Of a stretch of DNA of 64,000 nt, positions 24,842-57,129 are shown piece by piece; position 1 is the first letter of the stretch; each line of letters begins with the position of its first letter. The position numbers and the translations under genes were made by a program. Origin of the DNA: Ophioderma brevispina (taxonomy: Eukaryota > Echinodermata > Ophiuroidea > Amphilepidida > Ophiodermatidae). The stretch is from assembly GCA_023653785.1 (NCBI GenBank), contig JAMKCH010010265.1:22071-86070 (forward strand), in the 5' to 3' direction. A model generated the notes under the pieces. The model saw only the letters and a list, made by a program, of their open reading frames with translations. It was not told the DNA's origin and did not search any database.

Positions 24842-24935
24842 GGGCCATGGTAAAAATTATAGGCCCAAGGTGATCTCAAAACCATACTTGAGATCACCGA
24901 GGGCCTATAATTTTTACCATGCCCCGAAAAAAAGC
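24842..24935. repeat. Long hairpin in the left arm
   Basis: Arms of about 40 bases (GGGCCATGGTAAAAATTATA... then GGTGATCTCAA, and its inverse TTGAGATCACC...TTTTTACCATGCCCC) enclose an 8-base loop. Only one or two mismatches are present. The right arm of the enclosing element has no equivalent, so this is a younger, nested palindrome. Confidence 0.8.
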
Positions 24936-25403
24936 AGTCAATATTTGTTTTATATACCGAATTTAAAGATTTCTGACATCTGATTGGTTAAAACACACTT
25001 CATAAGGCCTACATTATCATACTACACTAGGCCTTTTTATGATATTAAAACAACAACTAACTTTTACATTTAGGCCTACTTACCAGATTTGTTCCAGCAC
25101 TACGTCTATGGTTCCAGGCACTTTTCATTACAGCAACTGATCACAATCCACACTTGCAAATTGCATGGACAAAATTTCAAATTGTTCATTAACGTTTCAA
25201 AAATCCAACGAAGAAGTTCAATATCCAAAGTCAAATATCCAACAAGCAATCCCAATGTAAAACAGTTCAAAATTCAATCCAAGCCAAATCAGTGACAACA
25301 TATTTACACAGCTGCAGTCTCTTAATTTTATTTATTATAGATCTTTACCACACAGTGCTGGAAGTTGAACTGTGATTTGTTTTCCTCCAGTTGACTGCTA
25401 GTA

Positions 25404-26588
25404 TTATTGGTTCTGGTCCCGCAGAACTTGATCAATTATTTTCAGATCACTGTCTTGACTATCCTGGCTTGAAGTTGAAATTGGTTCAAGGAAACTTGAT
25501 AGCAATACTTCACCAGAAGCTGAAGATGTTGATGGCATATCATACGATTCATGTGGATTGATTGTAGCAGCTATTGCATTACTCATTTCAACCTTCTTAA
25601 CCTCACTGGTTCTGGCGTAGTTCTTGATGCTTGCTTCCGAATGAAACCCAGACACCGTCATTATATCACGATTGGAAAACCCTGCTGTGTCTAGTGATGT
25701 GATACTTGTAGCGCGCAAATAGTAATTGGTGTAAACGCGCGAACACTGTGCTCGCAGAGATATCATTTTCATGTTATCCCCAAGCGTGTTCTTCCCTAAG
25801 GGAGCATTCAAATACCATTGCTCGGAGTCGGATCCAGGTGACTAGGGACGTTGCCAAAACCACTTGCAAGCAGGATTAAGCTTCTCTTTGTATTGCATGA
25901 ACGATGTCACAGCGCAACAAGGGTTTCCTGGTTCAGCCATCATGATGCCACCTTGACTCTTCTCTGACGAATCTTGTCTGTTGTTCTTTGTCAAAGTATC
26001 GCGCAAAGTAATGAAATTCTTACCACCTTCAGAATGTTCTTCGAAACTTTCCAGTGTCATGTTGCGTAGTTTCTCCCTGCCATGGTTACAGAAATAGAGC
26101 ATAATGTCAACAAATACCTTTTCCTGTAGTCGAAAAGAATCCCGTATCTTGGTCATATCATCAGATGGGATAGGCACTTTATGCTCCACAACAGCTTTAC
26201 CTTCTTTCTTGAATGTAGCAGAAAATGCCTTGAAAAGACGAGACGAGCTCTTAAAATCCTGGTGATTTACCACATCTACTTTCATTGGTGAATTGATAAA
26301 CTATCTCTGGATGCCAAAGCGAATAGCTTGCATTGCCTTCTTACTGTATTTAGCTCCATTTACTTGACGAGCAGACGCATAGAATTTGGCCATGTTTTGA
26401 TCTAGTTCTGAATTCGACAGCTTTAGCACATCATCGATGTCTCCATTTCCAGATGCAGTGAGATATTCCTTGAATATTTTTGTAGCATACTTGACCTGGT
26501 TTTTTGTGTTCTCGCTATCAGCTGCCTCTATTATGTCAAACAGTCCTTCCTCTTCAACTAAGGCAAATCTTGGCTGTGATTCAGCCAT
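25404..26588 (-). pseudogene. DUF3504 / Crypton-type tyrosine recombinase with two in-frame TAGs
   Basis: A single 395-codon frame from ATG 26588 to the stop at 25404, interrupted only by TAG at 26303-26301 (after AMQAIRFGIQR) and TAG at 25844-25842 (after CKWFWQRP). The first region is a helical core-binding domain (KNQVKYATKIFKEYL, NMAKFYASARQ). The catalytic domain has the first Arg region VDIMLYFCNHGREKLRNM, then LRDTLTKNN, GNPCCAVTSFMQYKEKLNP, WYLNAPLGKNTLGDNMK, TNYYLRATSI and SGFHSEASIKNYART with the Tyr nucleophile. The usual His of the HxxR box is Tyr here (TNYYLRAT). Family members are Crypton DNA transposon recombinases and host genes derived from them (KCTD1, QRICH1, ZMYM types). 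As read it is a pseudogene, but no frameshift has accumulated, so decay is recent or selection kept the frame. Confidence 0.85.
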
Positions 26589-27522
26589 AATTCATCCAAA
26601 ATGACCGGTTTGTTTATGTTTCAACTTCCAGCACTGTGTGGGTGAAGGGTGAAGAGAGGTCGTCTGCTATCGGGTCAACTCAATGCAAAGTAGTGCAAAA
26701 TTGAGGACCGTCTCTGCTACAGCCATGTCTCTACACTTTTAGATGTATATTGTATATAGCAATACTACCGAGTCGGGTAGAAGAGACTGTAACTGCTCAA
26801 TGACCGGGCATGGCAATTGCTATTGCCCTGCAATAGTAAATGCAATGCCTGGCAGGAGTTTTATATGAATGAGTAGTAAATTTATGTCCCTACTTTTAAC
26901 CAATCAGATGACAAGGATCCTTAAATGAGGTATATAATACAAGAGTTACAAGGCAAAATGAGGTCAAGGTCACACTGGGGGTAAAACTTCAGATTCATCG
27001 GTTCGTTTTAAAAATGGTGCCAAATTATTCGTCTTATTGTACAGAAGCCGAAAATATACAGGTCGCGTTGTCAATGACGTTGATGATAATTAAGAGGGCA
27101 AATATGACCGTGGTCATATCTGTAAAAGTCTCACTTTGAAAGGTGAAACACAGAATCTATATACATATAATGAACGATTTAAAACCAGTTTCAACAAAAT
27201 CGGACGATTCTGTAATTAATGACCTTGAAATTTCTTGAGCCTATTGTACTAAAACAATAGGTTGTAAATATGGCAAATTATACCTTTTAGAAACCTTATG
27301 AGCAACCGAACAAATTGGTATAAATATTAAAACAATTTAAACACTTTTATGGTTTACCCCTGTACAAATTTTCCCCCTTATAAAACACCCAAGAACACAT
27401 TTTAAAAAATGTTACCCATGATTTTCAGATTCTACATGAAATTCTGTATTGGAAAAACATTGGAGTCAAAATTGTATATGAAAAAAACTAAACCAAAACA
27501 TTAATTACATTTTCCCATGTAC

Positions 27523-28230
27523 TATGTCGCAATCGATGATTGGCGAGCAATCATTACTGGAGAATTTTTTTGAAAACTCTGTACGAACATGTAAAAGTGC
27601 AAAAGTATATTGCATATTACAACATATTCCGGCTGTCTCCGGTGTGTATTTGTCACTGTTTTGGTTAAATACGCAGTGTTTGTACTTTGTACATCGTTAT
27701 GCGTTCAGCTTTATTGACAAGACTTCCCAGTGCGAGAAATAAAAGATGAAAGTTTGACTAAATTTAAACGTTTGACCCGGGGATGGCCATCTTAGATTTT
27801 CGTTGGGCACCCATGCTCGTTCCAAGGGTTCTGAGAGTGACCCCTAACGGGACCAATTAAGTGTTAAAATATACCCGGCCCCCTAATTGGACCAGCTTTA
27901 GTGATATTATACTAGTTTTCAGTGAAAATATACTTACTGTGCTATTTTAAATGTATTTTCCACTAGTATTATCCCAGTTATATACAGTATTTTGAAATTT
28001 TACTTATAATGTATTATAAACATATTTACTTGTATGCAAAATATTTTTGATTAATATTGTAACGATTAATGTTTCACTGTACTGCATTATTTACATAATT
28101 ATTTATCATATTGTTTTTGCTGTATTCTATGATGAACAAATAAAAATTGATTGAAGATTGAAGGTAATTGGAAGTGAGATTATACCCCTTGCGGGACCTG
28201 TTCTCAATACATGAAAAAAGATACACATTT
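27523..28230. other. No gene recognised
   Basis: AT-rich, with one 72-codon + frame at 27524-27742 lacking a domain and an AATTGATTGAAGATTGAA tail-like phrase near 28146. Confidence 0.4.
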
Positions 28231-28401
28231 AAAATAGCCAATATACAAAAAAATGACACTTGTGCTACTGCAAGAAAAAAAATACACACTTAGGGTTATT
28301 TTTCTGATAATAATCTTTTTAAAATAGCCAATATACAAAAAAATGACACTTGTGCTACTGCAAGAAAAAAAATACACACTTAGGGTTATTTTTCTGATAA
28401 T
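28231..28401 (+). repeat. Near-perfect 90 bp direct duplication
   Basis: A unit of about 81 bases starting AAAATAGCCAATATAC occurs at 28231 and again at 28321, apparently identical, separated by 9 bases. Identity implies a very recent duplication or an assembly artefact. Confidence 0.9.
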
Positions 28402-29039
28402 GTTTAGGGTAATTTCTCCTATTTGTATCATTGAACCAGTCACAATCACAACTGAATTTATACCCCTAGCGGGACTAGAATTTGGTTATTGTGAATTTGA
28501 TACCTCTAACGGTAGTCCCGCATATGTACCTAGTCCCTCTTTTTTCGGAACGAGCATGGGTTCCCGACCAATCCAAGAACCACCCGGGTGTGTTGATCGG
28601 TTTCCATGGAAGCCGCCATATGTTTGAATATTTATTTCGCAGCATTCATCGCGTGCTTATACGCTGATTCCCGATGTCCATGAATCTTTATGCAATGAAG
28701 AAACTGCGAATTTTCTCGAGCGAGAAAATCGGACTAGGATTATCCTCGGAAGGGTCACTTGTGAGGATATGAATAACAATCGCAATTATGGGGCGGCAGA
28801 TAGCTCGTTCAAAAGCCAAGTGGGTCGATGTGCTTCCTTCTTATCTCTTTCTTCCTTGGTTACATGCACCGGTTGCGTATGTTGCACACGAAATGTTACA
28901 CGTTATCAAACGTTGATTTGAAAAGGCTTATTATGTATATTCACATTTTCCAAGATGATTTCCTATGGGCGTGACTTAATAAAAGTTGGTGGTCATCTTA
29001 TATCAAATACCATACACAATTTGTGCACACATTTTGCAG
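28402..29039. other. Upstream flank of first recognised protease exon
   Basis: Includes a polypyrimidine/AG acceptor (TTTTGCAG) ending at 29039. No additional propeptide or signal-peptide exon could be recognised here. Confidence 0.4.
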
Positions 29040-51530
<22,491 letters not shown>

Positions 51531-52100
51531 CTAATTATGAAATATACGCTATTGAAATTTGTCATATTTGTGTTTCTGATACATCTTGTGATTTCTATAT
51601 GTTGCATAGGTCAGTGTGTACGATGTGAGAGAATTTTCCACTTTAATTGCACGAACTGGCTATATCCTCAACAAAGAGCACAATCTATGCTCTGTAATAG
51701 TCAAATAGTCAACCTAAGAGCAAGTTGACAGTCTGTATAAATACTTTGGCCGTTTGATTGGGTACAAAAGGATGTAATATCATGTTCATACTGGTACTGG
51801 ATGGATTTCGTCAATAAAATTTATAACGGAATTAACGACAATTCTGCAGTCTGTTGCAGTTATAATCTCATCAAGAAAATATGTACACCATCACAAACTT
51901 TGATTGCCATGATGGCCAAACATTAATATTTACCATTATGTTACTACAACCAGTAGGTACATTGTCACTGTAAATCAGGTAGGTCTAAACACAAAAATGC
52001 TTTAAAGAGTTTCAAATGGCCAATCATGTACGTGCGGTCAAATTTCAACATTACAAAAAAATGGTAACGTGATAAAAATTATTGGTGGCCAATTACGTAA
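51531..52100. other. Downstream flank of the protease exon
   Basis: No clear polyadenylation context or further exon. A GTACATTGTCACTG-like stretch and short frames only. Confidence 0.35.
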
Positions 52101-52287
52101 GGGACGAATTCAATACTCAACTAGCGGGCATTTTCCGGTTCTGCCCGGTTCCGCGCGGTTCAATTCATTGAGTTTTCGGAATTACGTAATCGGATTAAAG
52201 GATTCAGAAGATTGGGCGGATTAAATGAACCGCCTGAAACCGGGCAGAACCGGAAAACGCCCGCCGGTTGAGTATTGATTTGGTCCC
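52101..52287. mobile_element. 187 bp MITE, TAA target duplication
   Basis: Ends GGGAC.AATTCAATACTCAAC and inverse; the arms continue with GCGGGC.TTTTCCGGTTCTG and CCCGGTT, giving an almost complete hairpin. TAA flanks both sides (52098-52100, 52288-52290). GGG ends plus TWA duplication fit PIF/Harbinger. Confidence 0.88.
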
Positions 52288-52403
52288 TAAGGTCAATCTC
52301 GTAATTAACGTTAGATGGGCACACCCAATCTTAACTTCAAAATAGTAAGTCCCACCCGTCATCTTCACGAAAAGTTGGGTGCCTATCATTATAGTATTAA
52401 TCT

Positions 52404-53275
52404 ACCAAAAAAAAACTTTCAACGTAAAAAAACAGCAAGTTTTAAAAAGAGTTCGAGCCGTATAAAGTTACTAAATGTTAGAGAGCACCAAGTATACTCA
52501 AGTGCGTCTGCCCCATTGGCAAACTTGGTCCCACTTCTTCCATTCCTAATTTCTTTGTTGAGAACGTTTGTGACATTTCATTAAAGGAACCATAATCATT
52601 AGACCAAATTGTTGATTTAAATAAATCCAACTGCATTTGTTCTTAAGGTTATTATTGGCAGTTTGAGTTTGGAATTAGTATTCCTATTTCTTGTGTAAAG
52701 GGCGTCTTGGTCTGACTTGAATACTTTTCAAATTTGTATTTCTTAGTTGCGTTTGTTTTCTTGCTTGATGTCATGTTGTTGGAGATGTATTCAATACGGA
52801 ATAAAGCCCAATCTCCTTGTACCATAAATTGTCTTCCAATGAAAATGTGTTTCGACGGATCTGCAGTCGACTGTTCTATAAAAGGTATGTTGGTTATGAG
52901 TTCTGTGATAGAGTGTAACTCACGTATGTTTCTGGGTATTTTACCAGTCTTTCTGTGAGATACCCTACAGGAAGAAGGGTACTAAAGACCATAGGAAGGT
53001 CCAGCTGCTCTGGTTGTCTCACGTATGAAGAGGGTTGTTTTTGAAACCTTGCATTATTGCATTAAATTGCATGAAAACTTAAATTCTATTTGGGCTGTTT
53101 GGAGGTTGATGTGGAAAACTTATCTTTTCTTCATTTTGCCTTCTAAAGAAATGGGACCCAGTTGCCAATGGAGCAGACCACTTGAGTATCCTTTGGTGCT
53201 CTCTTAACATTTAGTAACTTTATACGGCTCGAACTGCTTTTTAAACCTAAAACTTGGTGTTTTTTTTTTACTTTT
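52404..53275. mobile_element. 0.87 kb long-TIR element
   Basis: Left arm 52404-52560 and right arm 53120-53275 are inverted copies sharing AAAAAGAGTTCGAGCCGTAT / AAAAAGCAGTTCGAGCCGTA, AAAGTTACTAAATGTTA, GAGAGCACCAA, ACTCAAGTG and CCATTGGCAA. The centre of about 560 bp has no recognisable protein. Confidence 0.75.
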
Positions 53276-53279
53276 TAGA

Positions 53280-55415
53280 ATTTTTTAATATTTGTTCTTT
53301 TAAACATTATTTTGAAGTGCCCCAGTTTTCACAATTTGAAATTTTTATATAATTTATTATAGTTGGAAATAAACTTTTAGTGTTTTTTGACATTAATATT
53401 TCCTTCAGTTACTGAATATTCAGATGTTAGACGTTTAGTAGAGGGCAATTTTAGGCCTTTTCACACAAAAAATATAATAAAAGGGCATAAATTGTGGAAA
53501 TGGTATATTTGTCATTGTCACTTTTTGTGATAATACACTGTATTTTACATTTTAAAAAAAAGAATGATTACACTGCTTTGCATTTAGGAAAACGACGTAT
53601 TTTACCAACAGGACACCTGACAATTCTAAGGACACCGCAATGTTAATTTCTACGGATAACTTCGAAAATAAAGATGCATCACTCAGAATCCTTTAAACTG
53701 GCGAAAACCGAAAAACCCCCCAAACCAGCTGAAATAACTAAAAATACTAAATTTGGCAAGCAAAAGTCTGATTCATGCTTTTTCCTTTAAAAGTGGCATC
53801 TCTGCAAAATATGAACATTATGTCTGAAGAGGTAAAATTTACAAAACCGAGCAACGCATGAATTTCACACAAAACCATATTAGCCTTTTGGCATTACATT
53901 CGAATTCATTTATATGAAATACCTGTAAATCTTACGGGAGTGTCGCAACCTGATCTAGCCAGAGGACAGCTTTTTTGTTTAGAGAACAATTTGTAATATC
54001 TTTTTTGTAACATAATACAAACATGATCACTACTTTTGTGCATGGAATGTGTGGAACTATATGAACTCTGTCACTGTTACGAAGTTATTACGATGAATGT
54101 TAAATGAAATCTCAATAAAAAATCAGTACTTTGCAGTACTTGAATTTCTACTTTAATATCATTAAATTAATCATCATCCACTAAAAAGAAGATAGCAAAC
54201 CAACTGATACTTACTATAATATACAAATTAATTAAAAAAACACTTTTATTTAACTCTTACCCTAAACCTAACACCAACCCAAAATAGAATCAATAATATT
54301 CCTTCCTTATCTTGACAGCGGGCATCAAAGGGTAGCTTAGAATATTCGAGCGAATTGTATTACTTTGAACATCCCGAAAGTTTCAACGAAAGTTTAGATG
54401 TTTTATTCATGAATCGTAGTTTTCATATAGGGGCTCTGACAATGCAATGATTACAAACAACATCGCCATTGTGTGCTTGTACGGGCCGCTTACACTCTTG
54501 GTTGTTAGCACTAGTTTTATTCTCGTTTTTCCTTGATAAATTTTAAAACTCGTTGTCTCTGGTATGACAGAAATGAAGCAGCTTCTCATACAATCGACGT
54601 CGAACAATTTTCCCTGTGATAATGTTCGTTCAACATTGGAGAAAAGCAACCCGGATAAGGTTAATAATGTTGTCTTCAATTCCTTCCTAGGTATACTTTT
54701 TAATATATGTTTTTTAACGAAATACTTCAAAGCACAATCTATTGTTATAATATTCATTGTAAAATCGAAACTGACCACCTTGGTGTTTCCTGAAATAACT
54801 GGAATACTAACATTTACATAATACGTCGCATCTCAGTTTCAATGTCAGGTTGATCGTTAGCCTACAATTAAAGAGAATTATCATCATATACTGATACTAG
54901 CAGTTAGGTACAGTGTTTTAAAATTTCCAATTATAATCGAGACCCTCTGCCAAGGGCGCAGCCATTGCAAGACTCTCATGATAAACATCCGGATGATAGC
55001 ATCACTAACACACACTAAAGAATTGACTTTTGCAAACAAATTCACATGAATTCAATATAAACAAATGTTGTGCAAAATACGATAATGCTGACAAATCCCC
55101 TCCTTTTGATATAATGTTGAAGAACTAACTTTCAAAATAGTTTACGTCAGTGTAGAAAAAGTTATCGAGAAGTATGCTTTATAAGATATCTAAAAAACCT
55201 TGTAGAAAAACACTAAATATCAATGAAAATTGATCACGTTACCAGCTTCTCATTTGCAATGTAACAGGAGACCACCTAATGTGCTAAAGGTCATCTTCAT
55301 CTTCCATACTTCCTGTCTAAGCTCTAATGGCGGCGCCCAGGGATCTTTGGACGGAATGGTATAAACTTTGAAATTATATAATACTTGTACAGTAACGTGA
55401 CTAGCATAATTTTAA
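53280..55415. other. AT-rich DNA, no gene supported
   Basis: Overlapping frames on both strands at 54407-54821 (123 codons minus, 85 codons plus) are the longest. The plus one includes EMKQLLIQSTSNN, faintly like S8 C-termini, but it lacks an acceptor and any further match, so I do not call it. Confidence 0.4.
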
Positions 55416-55419
55416 TAAG

Positions 55420-56110
55420 CCGAAAGTGGTGGGCCACAGGCGGACTCGAACTGACACAACGACTAACCAAAAGTAAAATCCATAATGACGCCCTATCGCT
55501 CAGACCGCTGTGCCACGGCGGAAGCTGTAAAATCAGACGCGAAGTGTTGTATATGCTAGTGAGGGTTCTTTAGTGAGTTTGAACCAAAGAATTCCGTTAA
55601 ATATGATCTTTTTTTTGTATGAATCAATTAATTTCAATGTTACAGTAAAAGTCACATCATGAGGATAAAAAGAAACATGACTAAAGTTTTTTCAATATTA
55701 ATTTCGTAATGAAAGGCTGTAGGTCTTTGAGACCGTTTTTTTTAAGTTATCATCACATTTTTGCCACTAATAACCGCTTATACATGACCGTTTGGAAAAT
55801 GCATTTCTAACTCGTCGTTTGGTTTGTCTAAATTCATATCTTGCGCATGGAAATGGTACCAAATATACTTCTGAGGGCAGAAATACGTGCTCTGCAGCTT
55901 TTGTATTACGAGTAGTTGTTTAGCGGTCCGTTAAAGAAACTCCCACCTAGTGATTTTATTTGTCAAACACGCGTCAAAGGGATGTTTGTTTCTGATAATA
56001 TACACACGGTGTGTGTCGTTGTATCATGGTGTTCTAATGCGCTTTTTTGCTGTTTTTTTTTTCTTTTTATTTTTTTCTTTTTTTTTTTTTGTTTTGGGAA
56101 TGTTTGAACT
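55420..56110. repeat. Diverged tandem duplication, copy 1, with tRNA-like head
   Basis: On the minus strand, a tRNA-like segment at about 55428-55532 has an A box GTGGCACAGCGGTCTGAGCG and B box AGTTCGAGTCC, but an overlong middle (TTATGGATTTTACTTTTGG). The following 580 bases match 56190-56810 in order: TTGAACCAA.GAAT, CGTTAAA, TGCCACTAATAA, GAGACC, CACGCGTCAAA and TGTGTGTCGTT. Confidence 0.7.
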
Positions 56111-56189
56111 ATAGATGATTATACTTCCATTCTATAAACTTCAATGGCCAAGGTGACCGGTAAGTAAAGAAAATGATCTTACTAATCTC

Positions 56190-56810
56190 GTGTAATTTTA
56201 TGTGCCGAAGTCGTGGGCTAACCGCCGGACTCGAGCCGACAACAAGAGACTATACAAAAGTAAAAGTCAATAACGTCCAACGCTTAGAGGACCTGCTCTG
56301 GCCACGATCACAAAGAAAGGTTATTGGCAATGTAAAGCAAATTGTTGGGATATGAGATAAGTTGATAGAATTCACGTAGTGATATTGAACCAAGAATCCC
56401 GTTAAAAACTGTCATGTTCTTTTGCATAGAGTAGAGTTATCTCAATTTTAATCACTAAAAGGCCCAACATTAGGATAACTAAAGGCCTGTAGTTCTGTGA
56501 GACCACTTGTAAAGAGTTTCGCACTTGCCACTAATAATCGTAAAAGGTGACCGGTTGAAAGTACGTCCTAATTCATCGTTTCCGTTTTCTTATTTCATAT
56601 GTTGCACATGAAATGTGTCCGATATACTTTTGTGGGTTGAAATACATGCTCTGTGTTGTGGATTTCGAGAGGTTAAGTGATTATTGATGATGTTGCCACC
56701 TAGTGCTATTTCTCGTCAAAAACGCGCGTCAAACAAGGGAACGTTTGTTTCTGTTATATAACTCACTGTGTGTGTCGTTTTGTATTTTGGCTGGTTTTAA
56801 AATTAAATGT
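56190..56810. repeat. Diverged tandem duplication, copy 2
   Basis: Same order of words as copy 1, offset about 770 bp. The tRNA-like head at about 56204-56310 (minus) is more decayed. Identity looks only moderate, so the duplication is old. Confidence 0.65.
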
Positions 56811-56924
56811 TTTTTTTGGCTGTTTTTTGGGTGTGGTTTTTTAGTTGTTATTTTTAAAACTTGGGTGGGACACAACTACCGAGTGTTGTCTAATAAAGGT
56901 GCAACGCTTTTTTTTGGAGGGCGA

Positions 56925-57125
56925 TTGGTGTAAGTCGGTCAGAGTCGCTCACCTTTCACCATGCAGCCCGGTTTCATTCCCGGTCAAGACCGGTGTCGTA
57001 TGTGAATTTGGTTGCCGATCCATACTCGTCCTCGCAGGTTTTCACCGAGCCCCTTCGGTTTTCCTTCTCCCTATCTAAAATCGGACTTCTCCCCATAAAT
57101 CTTTCCCCGCTATACTGGAGGCGTC
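56925..57125 (+). mobile_element. SINE-like element with B box and 'GGTTTTCC' body
   Basis: GTCGGTCAGAGTCGCTCACC and CGGTTTCATTCCCGGTC (B-box-like, with C to T changes) are followed by TTCGGTTTTCCTTCTCCC and AAAATCGGACTTCTCC. Such a body occurs in SINEs of several marine invertebrates, as far as I recall. The tail is unclear. Confidence 0.5.
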
Positions 57126-57129
57126 CCTT

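Larger units (their letters stand above)
24561..27522. mobile_element. 3 kb long-TIR element carrying a DUF3504 recombinase
   Basis: The two ends are inverted copies: GTACATG(T)GG at 24561 against the inverse of CCCATGTAC at 27514-27522. Similarity continues inward over several hundred bases. Shared words read on the left strand are TTTCATATACAAT, TTTTTTAAAATGTGTT, TTGGGTGT, ACAGGGGT, AAAGGTATA.TTTGCC and CATCTGATTGGTTAAAA, in the same order. Left arm about 24561-25010, right arm about 26880-27522. Between them lies the minus-strand recombinase frame 25404-26588. Cryptons normally lack long terminal inverted repeats, so either the gene is cargo or an insertion in another TIR element, or this is an unusual lineage. 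Confidence 0.65.

Noticed and set aside
54407..54821. Overlapping 123- and 85-codon frames; the plus one faintly recalls an S8 C-terminus (EMKQLLIQSTSNN)
   Set aside because: No splice acceptor at the start, no other S8 exon nearby, and the opposite strand is equally open.
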